Positions 18,732 to 29,858 of a stretch of 32,615 nt of DNA are shown piece by piece; within the stretch, counting starts at the first letter, position 1, and every line of letters starts with the position of its first letter. Source of the stretch: Chalciporus piperatus (lineage: Eukaryota > Basidiomycota > Agaricomycetes > Boletales > Boletaceae). Location of the stretch: assembly GCA_038093975.1 (NCBI GenBank), contig JBBPTG010000260.1:1-32615 (forward strand), read 5' to 3'. The notes beneath the pieces were generated by a model. The model ran no database searches. It was not told where the DNA came from and saw nothing but the letters and a program-made list of their open reading frames with translations. A program made the position numbers and the translations under genes.

Positions 18732-21334
18732 ATGTCCGACCCACGCTTCGCCAGCTTCAAAACCGACCCCCGGTTCCGGCGCCCCAAAAAACACGAATCA
18801 AAGGTCGTTCTCGACGACCGTTTCAAAGATCTACTAGGAAACGAGAAGAAAGGCAAGAAGAAGAACAACAACTCGAAGCAAGGTGGTGCGTGTGTGCCTC
18901 ATGGTCTCTCTGTGACTACTCAGTATCTTCTCACAGCAAAAGTCGACAAATATGGTCGGACGGTTTCTGAGACTCAGGAAAAGGACGATTTGAGACGGTT
19001 CTATAGGCTGGAGGGGGAGGATGGAGAAGAGAATGCGGCAAGAAGTGCTGACGGGGCGGAGCCAGCCGCTGTGCCGACCGTCATTGACTATGCACGCGGT
19101 GCTGTTCTTATGGAGTCAGATGACGAGGACGAGGAGGCACCCCACCCCGTTCTTGAAGATGGCAGCGAGAGTGACGAAGGCGGCTTCGTTTCCCTCGGTG
19201 CCGAGACATCGCGCCGCAAAAAATTGGAAGATGAAGATGAGGATGGCTTGGAAATCGATCTAGACGAAAACACGGTTGCGGCTCTGGATGCCCAGATCGC
19301 TGAATACTCCAAGACGGTCCCGGAGCAACATACGGCAGGAGAGAGCAAGCAAACGAGGAGGATCGCGGTGGTCAACCTTGACTGGGACTACGTTCGTGCA
19401 GCACATGTATACAAGATCTTCTCGTCACTCGTTTCAGCCACCGCTCCCCTCGCATCGATCAACACCTCACAGACGGATAGAAGTACTGGCACGGCTGGGG
19501 TCAACGTTGTCAGAGGAAAGATATTGAGTGTTCGCGTTTATCCAAGCGAGTTTGGCAAGAAGCGGATGGCGAGGGAGGAGAAAGAGGGTCCGCCCACAGA
19601 ACTCTTTAAGAAGAAAAACAGCAACACGGAAGACGAGGAGATCAATGAAAAGACGATATTCGACACGGGTACCGAGGGAGACTACGACGAGGACGCATTG
19701 AGAAAATATCAACTAGAACGTTTGCGGTACGTCTTATCCGCGTTCCTTCTCTCGGTCGTTTTCCATCCTCTCTCGCGCGAGCAGCTTTGTTGACGAGCAA
19801 TAAGAACAGTTATTACTATGCTATCGTCGAGTGCGACACGGTGGAAGCTGCAGCTCATGTGTATAATGAACTCGAGGGTACTGAGCTGGAGAGATCCGCC
19901 AATGTTTTTGACTTGAGCTTCGTCCCTGACGACATGACATTTGAAGATGAGCCAAGGTGAGGCGTTTTCTATAATCACGTCCCCTACTAATGGCAATTAA
20001 CTTCAATTCTAGGGACGAGGCTACCGAACTCTCTGACACGCCATACAGGGCAGTAGAATTTGTCACCGACGTGCGTACCCTATCATTTTATTCTTCCTTG
20101 ACGCTAGAAGTCCTTCGTTGACAGGCCCTCCGCCACTCCAAAGTGAAACTCACGTGGGACGAGGACGACCCGGAACGCACTCAACTGTTACGTCGCCCGC
20201 TGACGAAGAAAGAAATTGAAGAGGCTGATTTTCGAGCATACATCGCCTCCTCATCTGAGAGTGATTCCGATGATGAGAAGGAAGGTGACTTGGGACAGGG
20301 TAAGGGTAAGGGGGTAGGAGGCCGTCGACAGAAGAGCGGGGCGGAGGGTAAGGGTTCCAAGAAGGCTGCGGAGAGAGACAAGCTTCGAATGCTCCTCCTT
20401 GGTGGGAATGATGAAGACCTTCCAGAAGGATGGGGAGATGCCTTCGACAACAAGACGAGCAGGGGTGGAAGAGGCGAAAAGGAAGGTGTCAGCGGGGAGG
20501 AAGAGAGCGATGTGGACATGGAGGTCACCTTCACGGCCGGTCTTAGCGAGGCCAAGAATCCGGAAGACGAAAATACACTGGAACGATATCAGAGGAAGAT
20601 GAAAGAGAAGCGCAAGAAAAGGAAAGAGGAGGCAAAGAAGATGGGGGATAATGACGAGGGCGATGGCGGAGGGAAGAAGAACGTTGGGTCTGCTTTTGAT
20701 GACGAATTCTTCGGGGCAGAGAGCGGCAGTGATCGCGAAGCTCCTTCCACTCGACCAGTAGAGAAATCCAGGAAGACCGAAAAACTCGCTGAGCCCTCCA
20801 CCTCCAAGGCAGCGCTGGCACTACTTGCCGCATCCGACAACCCCCACGGCGAGCCCGCACACTTCGACATGAAAGCCGTTCTCAAAGCGGAGAAGCAGAG
20901 TAAGAGCAAGAAGTCCAGACGCAAAAAGAAGCGGGGTGAAGACGACGCCGACGAGGGACCTAACGAAACCCAAGAGGATTTTGTTATTGACGTCAAAGAC
21001 GAACGATTTTCTGCGCTTCACGAAAACCACCAATTTGCCATCGACCCGAGTAATCCTCAGTACGTCATTTACGCGTCCCTTCCGAACTTCCCCTCACTAT
21101 TGCTTTCGGTTGCTAACCCCCTAACCCAGTTTCAAAAAGACGAAAAGCATGGGGGTTCTGCTTGAGGAGCGTTCGAAACGCCAAAAAAGTCACTCGCATC
21201 CTACAGAGTCACAATCCCCCGCAAGCCAGACTACTCGGAGTTTACAGAGTCTGGTGGAGAGCGTGAAGCGGAAAAGTGGAGCAGCAGAGCAAAAGACGAT
21301 GGGGAAACGACGTAAGCTCTCTGAAAACAGTTGA
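18732..21334 (+). CDS. ESF1: ESF1, pre-rRNA processing factor
   Basis: ESF1 is a nucleolar protein needed for 18S rRNA maturation and small-subunit assembly. Exons are 18732-18882, 18937-19726, 19810-19956, 20013-20070, 20125-21059 and 21130-21334, giving 761 residues. The start MSDPRFASFKTDPRFRRPKK and KVDKYGR are typical. RIAVVNLDWDYVRAAHVYKI begins the conserved RRM-like core, which contains VRVYPSEFGKKRM. KYQLERLRYYYAIVECD and SNVFDLSFVPDD-type motifs follow across introns 2-3. The C-terminal NUC153 motif DERFSALHENHQFAIDP joins HFKKTKSM over the last intron. Long acidic and Lys-rich stretches between the motifs are usual for this protein. The first intron (18883-18936, 54 bp) is stop-free and a multiple of three. 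Confidence 0.95.
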
Positions 21335-21563
21335 TTCCGTCAGTCATTGGGTGCTTGTTTGATCTGATGTACTGGTTTCACTACGGGTTGGAGACATCTA
21401 TTGCCTCACGATTCGATGATAGCGAGGCTTCCTGCGCCTTAAGGAAGAGGCAGCATACCGATTCGTCGAGCTGGATCGCTCTTGTTCCGTATGTCACTCA
21501 CCATGTTTACTACCCTCGCTGGAAAACCCTCGGAGGCCGCATAACCACTCGGTCCAGTACATC
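21335..21563. other. Spacer 3' of ESF1
   Basis: The sequence downstream of the ESF1 stop has no supported gene. A frame around 21484-21540 opens with ATG but stops within 20 codons. Confidence 0.3.
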
Positions 21564-21947
21564 ATGTTCGTGTCCCGAAAAGTACCCCTTACTTCATTCT
21601 TTTTCCGCCCACACCTGATTGGACACCGCGATGCGGGAAGCCAGAGAAGCGGGGATGGCAGAATGCTGTACGACGTCAATAAAGAATGCATGGCGGACCC
21701 CATAGTGGGCCTTCGCGAGCGTGGGCATGAGTTGATGCTATTATCTGACAGGTCACTGGTCACCCCTTTCTGTCCTCGTGAATAGGTCCACCACAATAGA
21801 TTCCTAACCTTAGTGTTCAGGTTCATCGACTTGGCGAGGTATTCAGAATGCGGCATGGAAGCACCCGATATGATGCTCAATCATTGGTATGATGTCCCAG
21901 CTTCTCATGCCTACCAATATACTGACACCATAGAATTCCACCTATGA
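21564..21947 (+). CDS. Unknown small protein, two exons
   Basis: Exons 21564-21751 and 21821-21947 join in phase over a 69-bp gtcact..ttcag intron and give 104 residues. The join reads GHELMLLSDRFIDLARYSEC smoothly across the splice, which is the main reason to believe it. There are no recognisable domains, membrane segments or signal peptide. The frame is also open for some codons upstream of the ATG, so the true start could be further left. It could equally be a remnant of a larger decayed gene continuing toward 22535. Confidence 0.3.
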
Positions 21948-22738
21948 GCGCGCCGGGTTTGGATATAGACACCTGAATGGTTCCACCTCTGCCATGGTGT
22001 GTCGTTTTGTTCCTGTTTCAAACTCATATTGCGGTCACGGGAGAACACGCCTCAAACCTGGAGTTTACTCAGACTGGGAAGCCTTAACCCGTCCGCGAGA
22101 CATGAACGCAGGGCTACATCTTTGCTGAGGAAACCTTAGGCACTCGATGCATTTCTCGGAGGGTAGTTATGATGCTATCGCGACGAAACTGTTCAGTGGG
22201 GTGAACGTAGACTGTTACTACAGTTGCTGGTGTGTATACGTTTCCTTTGTATCCCCTCGACTGATGTCAATACCCTAAGACATCTTAGATACCCAAGCAC
22301 AAAATGCTCGTCCTCGGCTTCATTACTAGCAAGTTTCCCGAACTTGAAGACAAGGCGAACGCGTGCTCGATGCTGGTACAGGGGGGACCGAGGAAGAAGC
22401 ATTGCAGCGCATTTGCGTCTTTCCTCAGTGTGGTTTGCATCGCACGAGGAGGAAAACTTGCCCACTGCCTATGACGTGAAACTGAAGCTGCGCCTCGTCA
22501 AGGACCTTGCTGCTAGTATTTGGATGGAGGTATGATAGAATCCCTCCTCGGGAATTGGCCGGGACATGATTCTGCTAAGGCTAAGAATAATCGATGTTCG
22601 TATCGCTCATCATTCGTATGTACAGCTATCGTCGTCTACGTAGGACATCTGAATACAGCGTCTATCTTCCATGGATCCACAAAAGCTTTTTTCATACTCT
22701 ACAGTCGAATGCTCTGCCAGCAAAATCATCTTCCACGA
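21948..22738. other. Spacer, possibly with decayed coding sequence
   Basis: Plus-strand frames around 22224-22535 and 22300-22460 are partly protein-like but lack recognised motifs and convincing splice joins. The sequence next to 22738 should contain the 3' end of the IST1-TBC transcript. Confidence 0.3.
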
Positions 22739-25700
22739 TCATTCTCTACTGCCCTCCTCGCTCTCATATGCGCTAAGCAGGTCATCATACCCTTCGTCAT
22801 CACCTTCCTCAGCACCGCTATCCCTCGTCCGCCTCGCCTCTCTGCTCCCCGTGGACACCTTCCTCACCCTCACCCCTCCGTCTCCAAGCGTCCTCTTTGA
22901 ACGACCGCTATCACTTTCCTTCGATACCTTGCGGAAGAGCGGTGGCCTCGTCGTCTCCGCAACCTCGCTCGTAAAGTCCTCCACCCTTGGCGTTGTTGCA
23001 TTCTCGTGGTCTCCTGGCCACTCAGGCGCAAGCCTCTCGCTCCCCGGGCTCGGAGTCCGATCCGTGTTCATTGTCGCCGTCGTCGTTGCACGGAGGCTGT
23101 TCTCACGGATGCGCAGGTTGCCTGGACGGGATGGGAATCGCTTCGTGCGCACGCGGACAGGGGCTTTGGCAGAAGGCGTACGCGAAAGCGAAGAGTCCTC
23201 CGAAGTCTCCATTTCCTCATCACCCTTACTGGGCAGCGGAGGTGTCTTCTTTCGGATGATCACCCTGCTCTGCACAGGCGGTTCGAGCGGCGCGCTCGCC
23301 TCGCTGATCGTCGAAATCGACCCAGTCGCAGCGTGGGCCCTGCTCCCACCACCACCATTGACGATGCGTACGTTTCCAAGTCCTGAGATGGGAGGTAGCA
23401 GGGGCGTAGGGGGTATAGGTGGGGATGATATCGTCGTTGGGGAGTCAAGTGTTGTGGTCGTCGTGACCGCCGTCTGGAGTTCTTCAAAGCTCTTCCATCC
23501 TCGTTCTGACGACGTATCCTCAGCCGTGCCCGCACTCGACAATGGATGTCCTCTTGGGGACGCGTTCCAAGGAAGATTGGCCGACCTCGACGCGAGCGCC
23601 ATGGGCGAAATCGTCCTGCGATTGAGCGGGACCCTACGGCTCCTACCATCCGAGTCGTTGTCCGAGCGTGGACCTGCACCTAAACTCCGTGCGTGTGGGT
23701 ATCGCCTATTCATAGCTTCGGAAGGAGACAACGAAGACGTGGAAGACACCGATTCTTGTCTCAGTGCATGTCCCTTGACCAATAATACGTCTTCCCATTG
23801 ACCATGCCCGTGCAGAGGCGTGCCTCCTTCGGAACGAACCGACGAGTGTGATCTAGATGTTAATAGGTTGTGTGAATTCAACATGAGCGGTCGAGGCACG
23901 GTCTTTGGCGACGACTGCGATTGGAACGCAGCAAGTGATGCGAGGGAGGTTTTCGTTCTATGCATGAACGAAGAACTCGATTCGTTGTCAGAGTCTCGGT
24001 GCGCGGGTGGTTTTTCAGGAGTAGAGGGAGTCGTGGAATTCTGTCGACGAGGTTGTGGCAGGAAGCTCTCTCTTGGTGAACGGAAGAATGCAGGTCGAGG
24101 AGGGTCAAGGATGATGCTTTCGCGTTCAGTGGCCGGCAGTGACCCGCGTCGTTGGTTTGGGGTTCGCATATCGGCATCACCAGAGGTTGGCCGCCCGCTT
24201 TTCCGTGGTTCGTCGTCGTTAGCAGCACTCGAGTGTACGGATAGTCCGGGAGCAGATCCAGCGGACGCATTGCTCCCTCTACGCACACTCCATGCGTCCA
24301 TCGCTATGGCACGCCAGTTCGTGCTAACCTTTGAAAAGGCAGCAACCGTATCGGAGTCTTTCAGTTTACCAGCATAATCCCACAGACTTTTCTGCGCGGA
24401 CGTAGCAGCCGGAGCCGTCACGATCGGTTTCTCGGTATCTGGCGGGGGCGGTGGAGGCGGAGGCGAGGGTGACGCAGAAGAAGGAGAAAGGGGCGAAGGA
24501 ATGTCATCATCCATCGAACTTTGATTCGTGATACCTCGCCACACCGTGTTCGCAAGTCTCGACGTGAGCGTCGGCGCAGCAGGCGTCTCTGTCTCGTTCC
24601 CATCATCATGCTCCTCGACCTCGTCGTCCGATTCATCTTCATCTGGCTCTTCCTCTTCTTCGGGACCTTCATCTGCTAGCTGATTGGTGAACCCTTTCCA
24701 AATGCTCTCCTTGATCCGTGCTCCGAACCCAACGTTCTCCTTCTCCTTCTCCTTACCCTTCGCCTCGATGCGCTTCTGTGCGAGATCAGAAGCTGTTTGA
24801 AGTATCCGATCTATACCGCCTGCTGCATCGATCGGGTACGACGTGAGGAGTGCGACGCCTTCCGTAAATGCGTCGCTGAGCTCCCAAGGACGAAGGGGAG
24901 AGGGCGGAGGAAGCGCAGTATGTTCTTGTATCCAGAGACCAGGGACATTGTGGCCTGGTTTCCCGAGCCTAACATCGAAAAATGAGTTCCCATTGATCAA
25001 CGCGCTGTCATGTCACGTTGCCAACACTCACCGGAAGAGCGGTGTCCGAGCACGGACGAGGAGAGCAGTACAGATGTCGACGAGATATTCGAGTTTGGGA
25101 TTGACGTCACGCGTCCGCATGGGACATCCAAAGATGACGTCCCAAATGGGGAACACGGACGACAGAGGGAGCGTTTGTGCGAGCAGAGGTGCAAGCCAGC
25201 GGCTAGAACGAAGCGAATGCACATGAGCAACCCCCCAAAAAAAACTATTTCCACCATCCGAAAACTTACTATGAGTAATGCGGAAGGGCAGGATCAAGAC
25301 CCGTCGAGCGCTGAAGTTTGAACATCGGTCAGTAAGTTCAAGATATAACGCCTCCATGAACGTACAAGACTAGCAGCCAGATCTCCATCTGCCCACTTAA
25401 TCCTCTCGCTGAATTTTCTCATCCAAACCTTTCCCCCTTCCTCGTCCTCCATCTCAGCGACCTCCCCTACCAGGGCCTCAAAAACCCAAAACGTGTCTGC
25501 CTCGATGTGTGCCACCTCACTCTCATCCACCTCACCCACCAACGCGCTGTAGAGCGGTACGAGCAGCCAAGGGAGATGTGGGGATTGAATAGCAGGGTTC
25601 AGGGTATGGTGGAGGTAAAGAAGGCGCAGGAGGGCAGAGAGATGCGCGGGATGCACGGGAGGTGCGGAATAGGACTTGGAAGGAAGGAGAGTGGTAGGGT

Positions 25701-27391
25701 TGCGCTGCCGCCGGGAAGCAAGGTTCGACGCCGCTGCCGGGAGAGTCGGTGAAGCGGTATCTGAACCAGCTTGCGCGTCTACCTCTAACCTTATCTCAGG
25801 GATATTGCACGCGGCATCGCTTCCCCCGTTGAGGAGCTGTAACCTTTTATCCAGGTTGAATGCACATTCCATGCGGATCTCTTCAGGGGCGGTGGGATCG
25901 AGAGGACTCAATCCTGATCCAAGACTTTTCGGTTCAGTTTCGAGTAAGACGAACAAGTCTGGAGAAACACGGGAAAGTGATTCTGATATTCTGGAGATGA
26001 CAACATCGGTAGGCGAAGGGGTGTCACTGGGAGGAGGTAGGGAATCGAGAGGTGAAAGAAGACGACGGATGAGGTCCTACCTCCTGAATTAGCCATGTCA
26101 TAGAAGAGAGCAATGAACTCACATAATAACTATCTCTTTGTTTCTGGCTTTCTCTGGCCCACGTTGTCTTCAAGACGGGGAGCGTGCCGAACAATAATCT
26201 ACCCAGTTGTCGCTCACGTCAGCGGCCTCAAGCACACGCATACAAGCAGGCATCTCACCTCCATACTCGAGGCCTTATCCAGGGTGGATTATCCGGGAGA
26301 CCTATATTCACGAAGCACAATCAATCTGACACCTAGGACACGATCGCCGGCGACTTTTGAACGAATCACGAACCATGTGCACATATCTCGCGCAACCGTG
26401 GAATATCTACCAGAGGCGGAGAACCTGGTTCCGTGCGCAGGATTTCCGAGATGACAGTTCGCCTACAAGTGGGGGTAAAAGCCACCAAGACTCAACAATT
26501 GTCTGACGACTCTATCGCGGAGCCAAACGTACAAATCTTCCCTTCGAGGTTCAGGAACCCACTTCACTCCAAAGGTCTGCGCGATATCGAGCAGGTAGTC
26601 GTCCATTTTCGAGGCGGACGGCGTTGGGGAAGAGAGTATTTGCATGATCTGCCATGAACCGATCGACAGGTCAGATCAGGCCAATTTCAAGTAGCATATA
26701 ATCAGGGGTACGATTGAACGACTTACGCGCGGAGAGACGTGGTTGTTCCTACTGGCTGAGGCAGCCTGTGCGACGACGGGTCCCAGTCTTTGTATCAATA
26801 TCTCCCTAACCGCGTCCAGGTCTTGGCGATGGGAGTCAGATAACGGGATCATCACTGCAGGGCGTTGCCGAACGCAACCTCAGCATTATCTCACCTTTCG
26901 ACTCGGTGCTCGGCGCCGCATGAATGATGCTGGCAGCAGCCTCCAACAAAGTCGGGCTCAAAGGCTTGCTAGACCCATGTCAAACGTCGAGACACATCAA
27001 CCCACGACCTCAGCAAAAAAACACTTGGAATCCCATCCGACAAAAACCCACTCACCCATTCGGAACGCTCTCCAATTCCCCGACGTGATTCCCCACAGTG
27101 CCAACCAGCATCTCAAGTTCCTCCAAGAGGTCACCCATGACATCGTCTTGTATGAGATTTGCAGCCTTGGCTCTCGCGACGGCGACGTTGCCTTGGCCGA
27201 GGTATGCTGATATGTCGTGTCGCGTGAGTTGGCCATTTGAGTCCATGCGCTCTTGTAGCTGTCCAAGACGCTGAGAGGTGGTTCGGAGAAGGGTCTATTT
27301 GTTCAAACAGGTGAAGCCATGGGTGTTAGCGAGACTGTCTTGAACGGACGAGTAGACTTGCCTTGAAAGCAACGGGATCCCAGTTCTCCAT
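22739..27391 (-). CDS. IST1-TBC fusion protein (ESCRT-III regulator plus Rab-GAP domain)
   Basis: Exons from the start are 27362-27391, 27056-27294, 26895-26968, 26727-26854, 26533-26648, 26374-26462, 26259-26301, 26123-26198, 25366-26076, 25270-25310, 25032-25202 and 22739-24968. Every junction is in phase and the total is 1315 residues. Residues 1-195 are an IST1 domain: SQRLGQLQERMDSNGQLTR, ARAKAANLIQDDVMGDLLEE, AVREILIQRLGP and MDDYLLDIAQTFGVKWVPE. IST1 binds ESCRT-III and Vps4 on endosomes. Across exons 5-7 follows a TBC start, PRLREICAHGLPDNPPWIRP then RVWRLLFGTLP. It continues with a candidate Arg finger (SRVSP, near 301), YRWLAPLLAQTLPLSSVFPI and WDVIFG. The last 550 residues are disordered, Ser/Pro/Arg-rich, with FSKVSTNWRAIAMDAWSVRR. 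Intron 1 is GC-AG and intron 3 is 40 bp. Retaining intron 5 would stop translation at 26463 and give IST1 alone (218 residues). Confidence 0.82.
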
Positions 27392-27935
27392 CGTAACTTG
27401 TCAGTTTGTCCAGCGCTAACGGATGTGTGTTGCAAGTCGAACAAGTGTTTCGTAGTCGAGGCCTCTTGTGTAGTAGGACTGTGTACGACCGGTTGATGAT
27501 CATCAAGCAGGGTCGCGCTCGTCGATGACAGAAACGTCCACGTCGAGGCAAATTTAGGCGGGATCCGTGGCTTGTCAGTGGGGATTAGGCGAACTGTAAT
27601 CAGATTGCTTCCGGCCTATCTACCCGCGTCTACTACCAAGTAGTACTAGTACTGTAGTATAGTACCTGTTCTCGAGCTCGACTCCCCTACCTGTCGACTA
27701 CGAATGCCCGCCTGGGATCAAATTTGGGGGGTGCACAGCTTGTAAATTTCTCGACATAAGTTGCTGGCGATCTTATGCGTGGCACCACGACGCCAACATT
27801 CAAGTTATTTGCGGATGCAAGCAGCTTTGTTCACCTTGTCAAACCCACCTCATACTTCCAGCTGATGTCATAAGCATTTTGAGACACATCCTGTATTACG
27901 CTACACCAAAAAGGAGGCGAAAATGCTTACTGGTT
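27392..27935. promoter_or_regulatory. Upstream region of the IST1-TBC gene
   Basis: 544 bp between the IST1-TBC start codon and the stop of the MARVEL-like gene, both on the minus strand. It therefore holds one promoter and one terminator. A perfect 12-bp palindrome AGTACTAGTACT lies near 27641-27652, within a TAGTAC-rich patch. No gene is seen. Confidence 0.4.
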
Positions 27936-29382
27936 CTACATGAAATACATGGGGGCAGGCTTTGATAACCTTGCTCTCGTTCGTGGCAGACCACTGTCCT
28001 CGACGATGTGCGTCTCGCTGGGAGACGACGACAAAGGGATCATTGAGAGATGTCTCCGACTCTCTCGGTAGTCCCTCGATGACCGTGCTTCTGAAACGCC
28101 AGGTCTCAGAACGACAGAAGGACCTTGCGTGGTTAAGGGTGAGGCTGTCGAGTACGAGGAATGCGAGGAGCATGGGGAGAGAGTATGCTGTGAATGCAGG
28201 GCGAGAGGTGGCGGGATTGTTAGCGTCATCGTGGGACGATGCTGCACATGTCCGTGTCGCGGTGGCGGGAGAGACAAATGTCGTCTTTGAGTCGAGGGAA
28301 GTGGAGGGACAGGTGGACGACTCATCGCAGCCATGGCCAAAGAGGATTGACGGCGAGGTGGGTCCAGTAAAGTCGGCTCTGGAGACGCAGGATGAATTGT
28401 GTGACGACGAGGGACCATTGTAGGCGACCGAAGCGGAACCGGTAGAGGTTGTTCCTGTGGCACATCATTGGTCGTTCCCAACAGAGACACTTCTGTGACT
28501 TCTTTCATTTTCCCCTTCCACGTAGAAAAGGATCCAAACGACGGAATGTCCGTCTCAGACATCTCGGGATCCAGATCCCGGCGAGTTTTGCGTGGTTGTG
28601 GTTGAACCACAACCGGGATTCGAGACTGACGGTAGGCTATGACTGCAAAGTAGATCGAGTAAAGAACCACTGTTACATGGGATAAGCGAGAAGGGTAAAG
28701 AGGGCTAGTCGACGAACTTACGGATCGCAGGGATGATCCAACACGCCATCATGGTATACATGTTGATCAATTGGCAGACACCCAGATCATCTGTAGCTAG
28801 GAATGATGTCAGCTATGACATCCGACAATGATTCGAAGGCTTACTCTGGTCAGGGCACTGAATTTGTGAGTTCCAGTAAGTGAAAGCTGCGGCAGAACCT
28901 GCGAAAAACGGTGAGAATCTTGAGAGTCACGCGCTTGCCTGCATCGATATTCACCCAATTGCAGAATTAAGAGCAGGAATAGTCGCGCAGCGTCCAACCA
29001 AGTACGGAATTGAACCAAGATACTGAGGATGCTGTTTAGCGATGGCAAGTGGGTTAACGAATTAAAGTAGACTGACAGAATAGGTAACATGAGCATCGTA
29101 ACAGTGTTCGTCGAGACGAACAGTATCATCAACGATCCTAAAGTATCCTTAGTGGGGCAGGACCGCGAAGTTGAGAGATGAAACGTACGGCTAATACTAT
29201 CCGATACATCCCAGCGAGTGAACATCTCAATGGATAACAGAACGAGCCAAAGGAAGCTGAAGACTAAGATACAGGCTATGGTGCCACCATGTCAAGAGTC
29301 AGTTGGTGCGAAGGAAGTAAGTGCGAGTGTACTTACAGAATGTGATAGCGCGGATTCTAAAGAAAAGTGGGAATGACTCCAT
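27936..29382 (-). CDS. MARVEL-like four-helix membrane protein (basidiomycete family)
   Basis: Exons are 29337-29382, 29189-29275, 29077-29137, 28955-29031, 28845-28898, 28722-28790 and 27936-28669, giving 375 residues. Introns are 45-61 bp. Four hydrophobic segments lie near residues 13-33, 46-70, 81-97 and 116-143. Between them are the conserved features of the family: FTRWDVSD, VQFRTWLDAAR, AAFTYWNSQIQCPDQ and LGVCQLINMY. About 230 cytosolic residues rich in Ser and Pro follow, ending in PAPMYFM. MARVEL-type proteins sit in membrane subdomains. No specific function is known for this fungal branch. Confidence 0.85.
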
Positions 29383-29828
29383 GATCGTTTCAGTGGTAGG
29401 ACGTGTTGGATACAGTGTTGAAAGTTACAGTCGTGAGGTGGACCAGACTGGATCTCACAGAGACCAGACGGTTGAGTTGGCAGAAAAGAAGAGGCGAGCA
29501 AAAAACGCCTCCAGAGGCGGGGACAGAAGGGATTTGGGTGGTTCTTGCATTGTACGTTATAAAGAGAACGGACAATAGCGGGTGTCAGAATTGAAGTTAA
29601 GAGCGAGATTAGGTTAAGTTGAGTTGTAGAAAGTAAGGTCGCGCGCAAACATGAATGAAAATTTCAATCTCCGATTCAACTTCGCACAGCCGCAGTGCTG
29701 TGCTGTGGCAGCGCGAATTTTGAATCTCCGATGTGGACAGCCGCATCACATGTCAGCCACCATGCTGTGCTGTGGCAATGCAATATTTGAAACTCAGCCG
29801 CTACTCGAGCAGATCATGATAAGGGCTG
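29383..29828. repeat. Left flank of the Harbinger element with subterminal repeats
   Basis: Words CAATCTCCGATT / GAATCTCCGATG, CACAGCCGCA / GACAGCCGCA and GTGCTGTGCTGTGGCA / CTGTGCTGTGGCAATG recur between about 29668 and 29805. Such subterminal repeats are common transposase-binding sites. The exact left end and its 3-bp target duplication could not be fixed, because the right end lies outside the window. The part next to 29383 should be the promoter of the MARVEL-like gene. Confidence 0.5.
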
Positions 29829-29858
29829 ATGCAAGGGATACTCGGCCCCCAAACCACC

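Noticed and set aside
20181..20996. Long minus-strand frames under ESF1
   Set aside because: They mirror the acidic/Lys-rich stretches of ESF1 and have no ATG-anchored motif or splice structure.
22671..23801. 376-codon open frame on the plus strand
   Set aside because: It lies antisense to the Ser/Pro/Arg-rich C-terminus of the TBC part. Its composition (poly-Ser, Val, Leu) is that of a mirror frame, and no motif is seen.
26366..26462. Alternative IST1 ending GS-stop at 26366
   Set aside because: Reading straight through exon 6 gives ...REICAHGS and a stop. Using the gttcgt..atatag intron instead gives ICAHGLPDNPPW, the usual TBC opening, and keeps the whole gene in frame.
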